DNA of 64,000 nucleotides from Psychromonas marina (GCF_030161115.1 NZ_BSPQ01000001.1:558001-622000), one strand, 5' to 3'. Counted from the first letter of the stretch, positions 46,276 to 55,806 are shown. Notes: a model not told the origin generated them from the letters alone. Program-made: numbers and translations.

Positions 46276-47901
46276 TTATTTAGCAGGAACAAGGCGATAA
46301 TTTGGGCCAACCTGATCAGCCGTTAATAGCTTCAGCTTGCTCACATCAGCACCAGCCCCTTCAAATTGGTAAAAACCGTTTACCATTTTATAACTTGGCT
46401 TTTCTGTTGAAATACCCTCAGGCAATACTTCAAAACCTTCTGTACTACCAAAATAATGTTCATTGCTATAGGTAGGGTTAGTTAACTCAGCCGCCGGATC
46501 TGCACGTAATGCTTGCAAAGAACTTTCCTCATTGAAAACAACATTATCGGCAAATGTTACTTTGTCACCGCTATAGATCGTTTCAACAGTACTGTTATCA
46601 AATAAACTAACACGATGGCTTTGGTTTCCGTGCACCATACCAAACTCCACATCAACCAGAGTATTGTTTGTTACGTTAATATTTTTTGGCGTCCACTGTT
46701 TATTAAGCTCTTTGCCCTTTACTGACTGATCAAGTTTCTCGTTATTTGCAACATCAATAATACCCGTATTGATTACTACACCACCACGCACATCAGCATT
46801 ACCAGCGATCTTACCGCCAGAACCACGTAAACCAGTTAGGTAATTATTACGAACGATATGATTTTCATCATAAACTCGAATGCCACCGGTATCATCTTTC
46901 AGGTTACCAATAACCACATTATCTTCAACGACATTCCCTTTACCGTGGCGTAGTGAGATCATCGATGCACTTTCGAAAATGGTGTTACCCGCAATACGGT
47001 TCTCGCTAGACTTTATTGAGATCAACTCACGCTCACCGTCTGAATCTACCAGTAAGTTATTGATGAATTGAGTACGTGAAGGCCACTGGCTACTTTTAGA
47101 GTCGCCGATACGAATCGCTTCCCAACTATTACCGTTGTAACGGATCGCTTTTTTAATATCTAACTCGTTATATTGATTTTTTTTCTGAGAGTAAAAGATA
47201 TTGTCCGAAATAATATGATTATCGGCTTTATCATCAATATTTTTTTGCACACCAATCAAAGTGCCACGCTTATGCTTACCTTCGAAACGGTTATTGGTTA
47301 CTTGTGCATCTTTACCCCACAGCGATACCCATAAATACTTTGGATACTCACTACGGCGCTGATCAGGCTGATACGCGTAATCTTCATTAAAATAATAGAA
47401 CGTTGAATTCTTTAGGCTGTTTTTGTTGCCTTGTAATCTAACCGCACCAAAACGTTCAGCAGGACCGCCATCAGTAAAGACTAAGCTATCAAGGGTAATG
47501 CCATCACCTTTTGCGACTATCTGAATAAGCCCTGTAAATAATGTTTCACCCGCTTGCTCTGCTTTAATTGTTACATTATCGGCATTAATAGTAACAATAC
47601 CGAGATCCGCAAAGCGACCCGTTGGGATGGTAATTGTTTCACCATCTTGTGCATTACTCATCGCTAATTTTAATTGTGCAACGGCTTCTGGCGTTGCAAG
47701 TTGAATAGACTCAAGATCAATCGCAGGACGGTTTAAGCCTGCAACTAACTGTTCGCTACTTAAGGTACTAAAATCGGTGATTGAATCAGACAGAGGTATC
47801 GCAAGCAGTGTTGGTTTTACAGCACTATCTGCTTGTACATAAAAACTAGAGAGTGACATTGCAGTGGCTAAAGCAAGTGCAATAGGGGTAAATTTTTTCA
47901 T
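46276..47901 (-). CDS. Secreted PL6-family alginate lyase
   Basis: A 541-residue secreted enzyme from the ATG at 47901, with a signal peptide (cleavage near VQA-D, residue 25). Repeated short beta-turns (for example NNRFEGKHKRGTLIGV) indicate the right-handed parallel beta-helix of the PL6/chondroitinase B group. The catalytic pair is recognisable: Lys297 in ELISIKSSEN and Arg318 in SLRHGKGN. Alginate is the most likely substrate given the next gene, although PL6 members can differ. It is probably exported to the periplasm or outside. Confidence 0.87.
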   Translation of the reverse strand: MKKFTPIALALATAMSLSSFYVQADSAVKPTLLAIPLSDSITDFSTLSSEQLVAGLNRPAIDLESIQLATPEAVAQLKLAMSNAQDGETITIPTGRFADLGIVTINADNVTIKAEQAGETLFTGLIQIVAKGDGITLDSLVFTDGGPAERFGAVRLQGNKNSLKNSTFYYFNEDYAYQPDQRRSEYPKYLWVSLWGKDAQVTNNRFEGKHKRGTLIGVQKNIDDKADNHIISDNIFYSQKKNQYNELDIKKAIRYNGNSWEAIRIGDSKSSQWPSRTQFINNLLVDSDGERELISIKSSENRIAGNTIFESASMISLRHGKGNVVEDNVVIGNLKDDTGGIRVYDENHIVRNNYLTGLRGSGGKIAGNADVRGGVVINTGIIDVANNEKLDQSVKGKELNKQWTPKNINVTNNTLVDVEFGMVHGNQSHRVSLFDNSTVETIYSGDKVTFADNVVFNEESSLQALRADPAAELTNPTYSNEHYFGSTEGFEVLPEGISTEKPSYKMVNGFYQFEGAGADVSKLKLLTADQVGPNYRLVPAK

Positions 47902-47920
47902 GGGGAGGCGCTCCTGATAT

Positions 47921-47941
47921 AGGGTTGCTTTGGGCAACCCT
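47921..47941 (-). promoter_or_regulatory. Hairpin in the 5' leader of the PL6 gene
   Basis: AGGGTTGC / GCAACCCT with a five-base loop, ending 19 bases before the start codon. A second short complement (GGAG / CTCC at 47905-47915) covers the AGGAG ribosome site. This may stabilise the mRNA or limit translation. Confidence 0.45.
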
Positions 47942-48104
47942 AATAATATTAAAACCAGTTTGCGCTAATTAATCTAACAGCCTAAAAAAGCTATTTCATC
48001 CTTAAAATTTTTGTAAAAGAGTAACCCTTTACAGAAAACTATTCCTTGTCCTTCTTAATGACTGATATTTACGTAATTAATTAGGCAACTAGTATCACGA
48101 TAAA

Positions 48105-49361
48105 TTAAAGTTTTGGGTAGATTAGGTAAGCGTCACGCTCAGCCCAAACTTGAGAAAGATTATCGATGCCAGCGTTGCTGAAACCAATCTCTTTAATCAC
48201 TTCATCATAGTGGTTAGTACCCCAAGCAAGATCCGCTTTTCTGTATACTGTAAGCATACGGTATTTCTGGAAACGACCTTTCTTCACGTCATTATCTTTA
48301 TGTGGCCAATCTTTTGCGTCTGAGAACTGAGCAATGTAGTCAATACCTACTTTAATGCTACGTCCTTTATATTCATGGTTCCAAATATCGATATCTAACT
48401 TAGCACCTAACTGTGCAAGGTAAGACATTGCATCTAGGTTGAAGTAGCTGTAATGGTAACCACGTGTACGTGCTAACTCTTCCGATTGTTGACCTTTACG
48501 GTTTAACTGATCACGGATACGCCATTTAGTTGTTGCAACCGCCATACGCGCTATATCTTCACGACCAATGTAGTAGGCAATACCAGCAATTTGAGCTTGC
48601 ATCCACGTACCGTGGTTGTTTGGAGAGTATAGCTCTGCAGTACCTTGCTCTGATGTGATTAACCAGTCTAGGAATTCACCTAACCAAGCTTTCATCGCAA
48701 CATCATCAGCTTCAGTCCAATGCTCAGAAGTTTCAAGTAATGCTAAGGCATCAACAAGACGATCTGAAAAACTACGAGAATCGATCATGCCACTACGACG
48801 TTGATCATCAACACCAGGTACAACCTGTGCGTAACGTACATGTGGGTTCATACGTGTTTCTGGATTAATAAACCAATGGCGTAACATTTTAGCTGCTTGT
48901 TCTGCGTACTTTTCTTCATCAGAGAAGTAGTAAGCAACACCTAAAGCACGTACAGAACGAGTAAATAGACCGATACGTACAGTATCTGTTTCATCTGTTT
49001 TAGAAGCAGGGTTAGTTTTGCCATCTATACGTAACCATGGAAGGCCATCTTCAGTATCTGGGTTTGGCCACCAGTATGGGCTGATCGCGTAATAATCATT
49101 CATGTCACCACTTGGCGGCACCATGGTTTTATCTGTCACTGACATCAAGCCAACTTTCATTGCGCTATCAGCTTCTTCTAATAGACGTTGGTAGCTTGAT
49201 TTTGCTTCAGTCGTTGCAGTGCCATTTTCAATGCGTGCTTTACTTTCAGCAATCAATTCAGCATCAAAATAAACGGTTTTAATTGCATCAGCTGCAGCAA
49301 AAAGAGGAGTCGAAATTATTGCGCTAGCTAGTGCTAATGCGGTGATTGTTTTTTTAAACAT
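48105..49361 (-). CDS. Secreted alginate-lyase-superfamily protein (PF05426 type, PL5/PL38-like)
   Basis: A 418-residue protein with a signal peptide (cleavage after FAA, about residue 23) and an all-alpha toroid fold. The opening DYYAISPYWWPNPDTEDGLPW and the catalytic SPNNHGTWMQAQ (Asn248, Asn249, His250) followed by TRGYHYSYFNLD (Tyr302/Tyr304) match the PF05426 alginate lyase domain. I cannot tell PL5 from PL38 by eye. PL38 members also cut glucuronan. It is 203 bases upstream of the PL6 gene on the same strand, so the two could act together on algal polyuronates. Confidence 0.82.
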   Translation of the reverse strand: MFKKTITALALASAIISTPLFAAADAIKTVYFDAELIAESKARIENGTATTEAKSSYQRLLEEADSAMKVGLMSVTDKTMVPPSGDMNDYYAISPYWWPNPDTEDGLPWLRIDGKTNPASKTDETDTVRIGLFTRSVRALGVAYYFSDEEKYAEQAAKMLRHWFINPETRMNPHVRYAQVVPGVDDQRRSGMIDSRSFSDRLVDALALLETSEHWTEADDVAMKAWLGEFLDWLITSEQGTAELYSPNNHGTWMQAQIAGIAYYIGREDIARMAVATTKWRIRDQLNRKGQQSEELARTRGYHYSYFNLDAMSYLAQLGAKLDIDIWNHEYKGRSIKVGIDYIAQFSDAKDWPHKDNDVKKGRFQKYRMLTVYRKADLAWGTNHYDEVIKEIGFSNAGIDNLSQVWAERDAYLIYPKL

Positions 49362-50159
49362 GTTAAGGTCCGTAGGTTGAATAAACTATAAACTTAATTA
49401 ATTTCTCTAACGCTAACTCTGGCGCTTAACCTTCATGCCCGTAGCTTAAATAAACGCAGTATGGTAATAAAAGTAATTGTCAAGACAGTTCAAATGAAAG
49501 ATGTCTCAAATCAGCTTAGATAGTGTAAACATTCCCCTACCCTCCACACCAATGATGCGGCTAGTCCCTTTTCTAGTAGTGGTCATGATGCGCTAACTAT
49601 AACCTTTCACTGGAAAATATTTGTACTACAATAAGCTTTATGTGTGATCTATCACTCAGCAAAAAAAAGGACAAAAATAGTTAACAAAACAGATAGATAG
49701 CAAATAAAAAACACATACCATGAAAAGCAAAACAACGCAGCACCAACAAAAACAAAGGTTTAAAATACAGCAACCCTTATAAAGCGCACGCACACATAAA
49801 AACCTCATCAACCACACTACATTTTAAGTTAATATGTTTAGGTCTTAATAATATTAAAAATTGCCCCGCAACATTTGTATTATTTATTGCAAAATGGATT
49901 TATCAAACTAGAGGCGAGTCATTCACAGGGCTAGATTTAAAAAATAAAAAATTACGCGACCGTTAAACAGTACAAAAAATATAATCTACAATGAATTAAT
50001 TTAAACAAAGCTCACAATAAAAAATTCATTAAACGCTAGTCTATAGAGAAACAAATTCTCTACTTTCATAAAGATATAATCTTGTGCACAGGCTATTCAA
50101 TCTTGTTACAATAACCTTTACCCCACTAAATCTCATTATTTAATAAAAGAGTCAATGTT
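49362..50159. other. 798-base AT-rich region with no recognisable gene
   Basis: Lies between the PF05426 lyase gene (minus) and the HlyD-type gene (plus), so it should hold both promoters. I see no open frame of meaningful length, no DnaA-box cluster and no tRNA. Visible structure: a GTGATCTATCAC palindrome at 49644-49655, and a TAGAGAA-ACAAA-TTCTCTA hairpin at 50044-50062 that may be an operator for the efflux pair. It is strongly A/T-biased, especially in the second half. Confidence 0.6.
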
Positions 50160-51224
50160 ATGTCTGCTGCGGAAACATCATCTCGTAAATTAAGCTTTTA
50201 TATCATCACAGTCGTCCTTGCTGTGTGGTTATATAGTCTTTGGGCAGATAGGGTCACGCCAATGACAGGCGATGCCAGGGTACACTCCTATTTGGTCAGG
50301 GTGGCCAGCCAAGTGACAGGTAATATCGTTGATGTAAATATCAAAAATAACCAAGTGGTTGAAGCTGACGAACTGCTCTTTAAAATTGACCCTCGAAACT
50401 ATCAAATAGCCTTACAATCAGCACAAGCTAACTTAGCATTAGCAGGACAAAGCATTGGTGCAAACACTGCAGCCGTTGAAGTTGCACAAGCAAAAGTAAC
50501 TGATGCATTGGCAGCACGTAATAATGCCAAAGAGCAATCGAATCGTATCGCTGAGCTCGCAGAACGAGGTGTCTTAAGCCAGTCTGATTTGGACAATGCA
50601 ATCGAGTCGAGAGACAGAACACAAGCTAGCTACAAAGTTGCCGAAGCATCGTTAGTACAAGCGAAACAAAACCTTGGCCCTGAAGGTGAGAATAACCCAC
50701 AAATCCTTGCGGCTATGGCAAACCTTGAAAAAACACAATTAGATCTACAGCGTACCGAAGTGCGTGCTCCCTCAAAAGGTATAGTGACCAATTTGCAACT
50801 GACCGTAGGTCAAAAGGCCAGTGTCGGCTCTCCGGTGTTAACTTTTATCGATCCTCGCAGTGTATGGATTTCTGCGCTAGTCAGAGAAAATTCACTTGAG
50901 CATATAAAAAATGGTCAAAAAGTTGAAATTGTACTCGATGCCCTACCGGGTAGAGTCCTAAAGGGGAAAGTAGATAGCATCGGTTGGGGAACAGGCGGCA
51001 GTAATAATATCGATCAAACGACCGGTTTTTTAAGTGCAGACACTAGTTCACTGAGCGCACAACGTTACCCGGTTAATATTATTTTCGAAAATGGAGAGTT
51101 ACCACATAACATTCGTTTTGGCTCTCAAGCGACGGTGGCATTTTTTACTGAGCAAAGCAGTGTAGGAGAGTTATTAGCAAAACTTTGGATACGCATCGTC
51201 AGTGTGTGGACCTATGTTTCGTAG
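50160..51224 (+). CDS. HlyD/EmrA-like membrane fusion protein
   Basis: Periplasmic adaptor of an efflux pump, 354 residues. One N-terminal membrane helix (about 10-27) is followed by a first biotinyl-lipoyl half (RVASQVTGNIVDVNIKNNQVV, about 47-67). An alpha-helical hairpin (about 85-180) comes next, then the second lipoyl half (TEVRAPSKGIVTNLQLTVGQ, about 199-218) and a beta domain. No lipobox, so it is of the EmrA/AaeA type. It overlaps the next gene by 11 bases, its likely pump partner. Confidence 0.88.
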   Translation: MSAAETSSRKLSFYIITVVLAVWLYSLWADRVTPMTGDARVHSYLVRVASQVTGNIVDVNIKNNQVVEADELLFKIDPRNYQIALQSAQANLALAGQSIGANTAAVEVAQAKVTDALAARNNAKEQSNRIAELAERGVLSQSDLDNAIESRDRTQASYKVAEASLVQAKQNLGPEGENNPQILAAMANLEKTQLDLQRTEVRAPSKGIVTNLQLTVGQKASVGSPVLTFIDPRSVWISALVRENSLEHIKNGQKVEIVLDALPGRVLKGKVDSIGWGTGGSNNIDQTTGFLSADTSSLSAQRYPVNIIFENGELPHNIRFGSQATVAFFTEQSSVGELLAKLWIRIVSVWTYVS

Positions 51225-52233
51225 CGCTGCCAATCCAATAATACGACTGGTACTTTTTCCAGTCCTATTGCTGTTTTATTTTCAAAGCAATGGCGATCCA
51301 GTACCTATTCTCACGCCGATGTTTGTGGTTATTTTTTTAACCATGATGCCCTCTAAGCCGCCCTTAAAAATGTTGCTTAACCTCTTGGTCATATTATTTT
51401 TTATCAGTTTTCTTTTAGTCACTATTGGCAGCATACTGAAAGATACGCCTACCGGATATGCACTGTTTTGTTGGTCGCTATTATTTTGGGGCTTTTATCG
51501 TAGCCATGCTAACCCCAAAGATATTTTAGCAACCTTGAGCTTAATGGTGGTGATAATGATGACGGTCATGAACTTCCAAATGGGTATTTCAACCAGCTTT
51601 TTACCCTCGCTAATGTTTAAAGGCGTCATTATTGCCATTATTTTTACCTACCTAAGTTTTTTATTATTCCCTGGCGATGAGCAGGACATTAAAGCAGACC
51701 AAACCAGTAAAGTTGGCGCACAAGAAAATGTCGCATTAATTGCGTTTAAAGCCACAACAATGTGCATTGTGCTATTTGTATTAATGTCTACAGGCAGTTC
51801 ACAAACAATGCTGATCGCAATTACAATTGTAAATATCATCAAGATCCCTATCGCTGAAGATAATCGTATTTATAGTCAAAACAAAGTTATCACAACAGTA
51901 GTTGGCATATTCTTTACGCTACCTGTGTTAGCGCTATTTAGCTTTGGCGTACCCACTTGGGTATTGATTGGTGTGACGCTGTTCTGTGGATTGCAATTAG
52001 CAGGTTATGCAATTCGTCGCCAATGTAGTTTTAGCATTTATCAACTGCTATTTACCAACTTCACAGTGCTTACTTACCAAGTGATAAAACATCAAGGAAT
52101 AACCTCATTAGATGCCGAATTTTGGCGTTTACTGTCAATTGTCATTGCCATTTTAGTCAGTGTATTAATTCTCAATTTAACCAAACATTCAGCCAAACCT
52201 TTGGTTAATATTAAAAAACAAAACCAACATTAA
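51214..52233 (+). CDS. DUF2955 inner-membrane protein, FUSC-like efflux partner
   Basis: A 339-residue polytopic protein with about ten hydrophobic segments. I place the start at the ATG at 51214 (MFRSAANPIIRLVLFPVLLL), which overlaps the HlyD-type gene by 11 bases. A GTG at 51202 is possible. It resembles DUF2955 proteins, which are usually encoded with an EmrA-like adaptor and are related to the aromatic-acid exporters of the FUSC group. The substrate is unknown. Confidence 0.78.
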   Translation: MFRSAANPIIRLVLFPVLLLFYFQSNGDPVPILTPMFVVIFLTMMPSKPPLKMLLNLLVILFFISFLLVTIGSILKDTPTGYALFCWSLLFWGFYRSHANPKDILATLSLMVVIMMTVMNFQMGISTSFLPSLMFKGVIIAIIFTYLSFLLFPGDEQDIKADQTSKVGAQENVALIAFKATTMCIVLFVLMSTGSSQTMLIAITIVNIIKIPIAEDNRIYSQNKVITTVVGIFFTLPVLALFSFGVPTWVLIGVTLFCGLQLAGYAIRRQCSFSIYQLLFTNFTVLTYQVIKHQGITSLDAEFWRLLSIVIAILVSVLILNLTKHSAKPLVNIKKQNQH

Positions 52234-52252
52234 TAAATCAAAAGGAAAAACA

Positions 52253-52510
52253 ATGAACCCAATTATACAAACACTTAAAGAGCAAAATATCAGTGATTTT
52301 AAAATCGCAGAACTATTTCAAACACTAACAGAAAACCCATTAGCCGCAATGGCAACGATTCAAAGTTTGGGTATTCCAGAGGAAAAATTGAAGCCGTTAA
52401 TGATGATGGTAATGACGAATCCAGCACTCATTAAGCAAGCTGTTGAAGAGTTAGGATTAGATTTTTCGAAAGTGGAAGCAGCCAAAGCAACACTGCAAGA
52501 AAAGCAATAA
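52253..52510 (+). CDS. DUF2999 family small protein
   Basis: An 85-residue soluble helical protein (MNPIIQTLKEQNISDFKIA), with LTENPLAAMATIQSLGIPEEKL in the middle and AVEELGLDFSKVEAAKATL at the end. This matches a small family common in Vibrio and relatives, annotated DUF2999 with no known role. An AAAAGGAAAA ribosome site lies just before the ATG. It follows the DUF2955 gene by 19 bases and may share its transcript. Confidence 0.85.
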   Translation: MNPIIQTLKEQNISDFKIAELFQTLTENPLAAMATIQSLGIPEEKLKPLMMMVMTNPALIKQAVEELGLDFSKVEAAKATLQEKQ

Positions 52511-52514
52511 TAAA

Positions 52515-52550
52515 AAAGTCAGATGTTGTCTCAAAATAACATCTGACTTT
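52515..52550 (-). terminator. Hairpin terminator between the DUF2999 gene and nfsA
   Basis: A 13-bp perfect stem (AAAGTCAGATGTT / AACATCTGACTTT) with a 10-base loop. On the minus strand it is followed by TTTTTT-ATT... and ends nfsA. On the plus strand the T run is only three bases, so termination there is weaker. Confidence 0.8.
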
Positions 52551-52582
52551 GACACCAGCAATGCCTCAATAATCCCCCCACA

Positions 52583-53314
52583 TTACTTAATCGCAAGCCC
52601 CTGTTTAGCAAGAAACTCTTTCATATGCTGACGAGCCGGTTTACTGACCATTGACGCAATTTGATGGGTCCAGGTTTCAGTTCGCGCGCTTGTCGAACGA
52701 CTAAGATAATAGGCATGGCAGGTATCATTATAGGCTTTCATGTAACTAACATCCTCCTGATAACGTTCTTGCATCAGAACAACATCTACTGGTAACCGGG
52801 GTTTCTGCTCTGGCTGTGCAGCAGGATAGCCCAAACACATGCCAAATATAGGAGTGACTTGCTTAGGAATATTGAGCAGCTCGCAAACCGCTTGTGGGTT
52901 ATTACGAATACCACCAATAAATACACCGCCAAGCCCGAGAGACTCAGCAGCTATCATGGCATTTTGCGCAGCAAGAGACACATCCACCGTACTCACCATA
53001 AATTGCTCGGTATAACCTGAGTCCATGTTTATATTTTCAAACTCACAGGCTGACTGGGCACGCTTTAGATCCGCACAAAAAACTAAAAAGATAGGACTTT
53101 CTAGTACCCACTTCTGCCCACCAGCTAGCTCAGATAAGTGTTGGCGAGTGATGTTGTTAGTCACATTGATGACGCTATACGCTTGAATGAAATTCGAGGT
53201 CGACGCCGCACCTGCCGCTTCAATTATCGCGCGTAATTGATCCTGTGTGACAGACTCATCGGTAAACTGGCGAATTGAACGGTGGTTTTTTAATAATTCG
53301 ATAACTTGGTTCAT
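52583..53314 (-). CDS. nfsA: NfsA-type oxygen-insensitive NADPH nitroreductase
   Basis: FMN-dependent nitro/quinone reductase, 243 residues. FMN-phosphate binding residues are in LKNHRSIRQFTDESV (about 8-22). The NfsA/FRP-type signature TPIFGMCLGYPAAQPEQKPRL is at about 152-172. The C-terminal SARTETWTHQIASMVSKPARQH is also typical of NfsA. Length is close to the E. coli enzyme (240). Confidence 0.9.
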   Translation of the reverse strand: MNQVIELLKNHRSIRQFTDESVTQDQLRAIIEAAGAASTSNFIQAYSVINVTNNITRQHLSELAGGQKWVLESPIFLVFCADLKRAQSACEFENINMDSGYTEQFMVSTVDVSLAAQNAMIAAESLGLGGVFIGGIRNNPQAVCELLNIPKQVTPIFGMCLGYPAAQPEQKPRLPVDVVLMQERYQEDVSYMKAYNDTCHAYYLSRSTSARTETWTHQIASMVSKPARQHMKEFLAKQGLAIK

Positions 53315-53431
53315 AATATTGCGTCCATGATAATTATATCTAGCTAATCAGTTGAGTATACTAACAAGAGTAACGCCACTGATTAGCCGATCATTTATAC
53401 TTGTTTCGCAGTGAGTTAACTCACTTATTTG

Positions 53432-54229
53432 TTAACGAAAAAAAGAACCTAGATTTATCGATTGATCATAGGTTTTAGTAAACATAGGGGTCGTCACCTC
53501 AAACTTTAATGGCAATTCAGGGCTAAGTAATAACGAAAAGACATTATTGAATAGATCACTAGGTTTAATTGTTAACGGCAGTTGAATCGTATTTTTACCC
53601 TGTGCTATTTTTTGACTTTCAAGTCCGCCTTGGAATAACTTTTTCCCCTGCGAAGAGACCGAGTAGCTGACATCTTCTAGCGGTAAGCTAAATTCATTTT
53701 TATTATCGATATCAATACTTAACACAATATCTAACTCGTTAAATGTCGCACTGTTAACCTGTAAATCATTAATGGTCACATCAGGTACATATAACGTCGC
53801 TGATTTCTCAAAGGGGATAGTGAATCCCATCGCCTTAACGCCACCTTTAATCTGATAATCCAACTTTTTATCTTTAAATAATAGTTGTTGCAGTGAAACG
53901 ATTGTTTCCTTGGTGAGATCCAATGATAGGCTGACATCTTGTTCAGCATTGGCAGATAACGTGCCTATATCATCACTTTCACCCATTAGCATTTTTTTAT
54001 TATTAAGCGAAAGCTCATAGGTAATAGCGCTGATTGGCAGTGAAAAGTCATTTTTATTCACTACGTTAAAAGTAGGAATAAGCTCTATAGCTTCCATCGA
54101 CATTTTTCCAACCGCAATCGACTTGTAAGTCACCTCGGGCTCTTTCACATAATTGCTTAACTCTTTCTGTAGCGTTGAACACGCTGAGATAATTACCACC
54201 ATGGTAACGACCAATAATTTTTTAATCAT
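53432..54229 (-). CDS. LEA-type-2 (WHy-domain-like) lipoprotein
   Basis: A 265-residue lipoprotein from the ATG at 54229, which has an AGGAG ribosome site six bases upstream. A GTG two codons earlier sits on the spacer and is unlikely. Lipobox ISAC gives Cys17. Two similar beta-rich halves follow (FNVVNKNDFSLPISAITYEL and IDIDNKNEFSLPLEDVSYSV), each with the N-K-N-x-F-S-L-P pattern of LEA-2/WHy domains. The function of these bacterial lipoproteins is not known. Confidence 0.8.
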   Translation of the reverse strand: MIKKLLVVTMVVIISACSTLQKELSNYVKEPEVTYKSIAVGKMSMEAIELIPTFNVVNKNDFSLPISAITYELSLNNKKMLMGESDDIGTLSANAEQDVSLSLDLTKETIVSLQQLLFKDKKLDYQIKGGVKAMGFTIPFEKSATLYVPDVTINDLQVNSATFNELDIVLSIDIDNKNEFSLPLEDVSYSVSSQGKKLFQGGLESQKIAQGKNTIQLPLTIKPSDLFNNVFSLLLSPELPLKFEVTTPMFTKTYDQSINLGSFFR

Positions 54230-54376
54230 AATCACTCCTGTTAATTAATGTAATGCACTGTTTTAAGAGTAGGTTAAATAATAAAGGTAGGTTTAACTTA
54301 GCTAAAATTAATCAGCAAACAAATCCTCCGCTACTATCATTCCATCGCTTTCAGAGGATAAATTTAAATATAAATA

Positions 54377-54412
54377 AAAACCCCTCATACTTAATGAAGT
54401 ATGAGGGGTTTT
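54377..54412 (-). terminator. Terminator of ald
   Basis: AAAACCCCTCATACTT / AAGTATGAGGGGTTTT with a four-base loop, a perfect 16-bp stem followed on the minus strand by TATTTATAT, 72 bases past the ald stop. Confidence 0.88.
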
Positions 54413-54484
54413 AGGTAGATAATCTATAACGAAAAATATCGCTTAATAAAACGCATTTAAATGCGCTTTAAACAAGTACTATCA

Positions 54485-55609
54485 CTAAACACAATTCGCT
54501 AATGCAGTTTCTGGCGCAACAAATTGCATATCATGCGCAATAGCGACACTTTCACAAGTCAATTGCCCAGCAATCACATTCAAGCCATTCAATAAACCTT
54601 TATCATTTTGCAGTGCAGCTTGGTAGCCTTGGTTAGCTAGCTTAATAATATAAGGCAGGGTTGCATTATTAAGTGCAAAGGTTGATGTGCGCGCAACCGC
54701 CCCGGGCATATTTGCGACACAGTAGTGAACGACTTCATCGACAACATAGGTTGGGTCTTGATGGGTTGTTGCGTGTGATGTTTCAAAACAGCCACCTTGG
54801 TCAATCGCCACATCAACAATCGCAGAGCCCGCTTTCATCTTCTTAATGTGCTCTTTAGTCACTAATTTAGGGGCTGCAGCACCAGGGATAAGCACCGCAC
54901 CGATAACCAGATCTGCGGCTAAAACTTCACTTTCTAAGGCATCAGCCGTAGAGTAGATAACCTTAGCGGTATTACCAAACTGAATATTAAGACTGCGTAA
55001 TACGTCAATATTTCGATCTAAGATAGTCACATCGGCGCCTAAACCTACCGCCATTTGTGCGGCATTATTACCTACCATGCCGCCGCCAATCACGACGACT
55101 TTAGCAGGTGCAACACCCGGTACGCCGCCTAATAACATACCACTGCCTTGATTCGATTTTTCCAGTGTTTGTGCCCCGGCTTGAATCGCCATACGTCCTG
55201 CTACTTCAGACATTGGTGCTAACAAAGGTAATCCACCATGTGTATCGGTAACGGTTTCATAGGCGATACAAACAGCTTTCGAAGCAACGAGATCAACTGT
55301 TTGCGGAAGGTCTGGGGCGAGATGTAAATAAGTAAATAGAATCTGCCCTTCGCGTAACATTGCACGTTCAACCGCTTGCGGCTCTTTCACCTTAACAATC
55401 ATATCTGCTTTTGCGAAAATAGTAGCCGCCTCTGCTTCAATGCTTGCTCCTACGGCAATATAGTCTTGATCACTAAAGCCAATACCCATACCGCCATCTT
55501 TTTCTACGATAACATCATGACCATTTTGTACTAATTCACGTACACTCGCAGGAACCATACCGATACGATATTCATGGTTTTTAATTTCTTTAGGTACACC
55601 GATAAGCAT
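54485..55609 (-). CDS. ald: Alanine dehydrogenase
   Basis: NAD-dependent L-alanine/pyruvate/ammonia interconversion, 374 residues. The substrate domain holds GVPKEIKNHEYRIGMVPASV at the start and the EPQAVERAMLREGQILFTYLH region. The Rossmann motif VVVIGGGMVGNNAAQMAVGL is at about 171-190, followed by Asp in VTILDRN. Length is normal. It is divergent from lrp, an arrangement that usually means Lrp control. Confidence 0.95.
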   Translation of the reverse strand: MLIGVPKEIKNHEYRIGMVPASVRELVQNGHDVIVEKDGGMGIGFSDQDYIAVGASIEAEAATIFAKADMIVKVKEPQAVERAMLREGQILFTYLHLAPDLPQTVDLVASKAVCIAYETVTDTHGGLPLLAPMSEVAGRMAIQAGAQTLEKSNQGSGMLLGGVPGVAPAKVVVIGGGMVGNNAAQMAVGLGADVTILDRNIDVLRSLNIQFGNTAKVIYSTADALESEVLAADLVIGAVLIPGAAAPKLVTKEHIKKMKAGSAIVDVAIDQGGCFETSHATTHQDPTYVVDEVVHYCVANMPGAVARTSTFALNNATLPYIIKLANQGYQAALQNDKGLLNGLNVIAGQLTCESVAIAHDMQFVAPETALANCV

Positions 55610-55806
55610 AATTCTTTCCTTTTAATTGATTGTCAGCAGTTGTTATAGGTTTGTTAACAAATAACTCTTCAATGGAAATAGTATAGGTATTTTTGTGTAG
55701 TTTTTTTGACTGTATTTTTTTGTTTATCATGCCACTTTCAGTTATTCTGACTAATATACAACCAAAAAACAGTCAATAACACTATTGCAAAAAGGAATGG
55801 CAGTTA

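Noticed and set aside
49643-49655. CRP-like site TGTGATCTATCAC
   Set aside because: The half-sites are four bases apart and not six, so it does not fit CRP; kept only as a dyad of unknown use.
49720-49782. A 20-residue open frame in the long non-coding gap
   Set aside because: No ribosome site, lysine/glutamine-rich composition expected from A-rich DNA, no recognisable motif.
49362-50159. AT-rich gap as a possible replication origin
   Set aside because: No cluster of DnaA boxes, no iterons and no origin-linked genes are seen.
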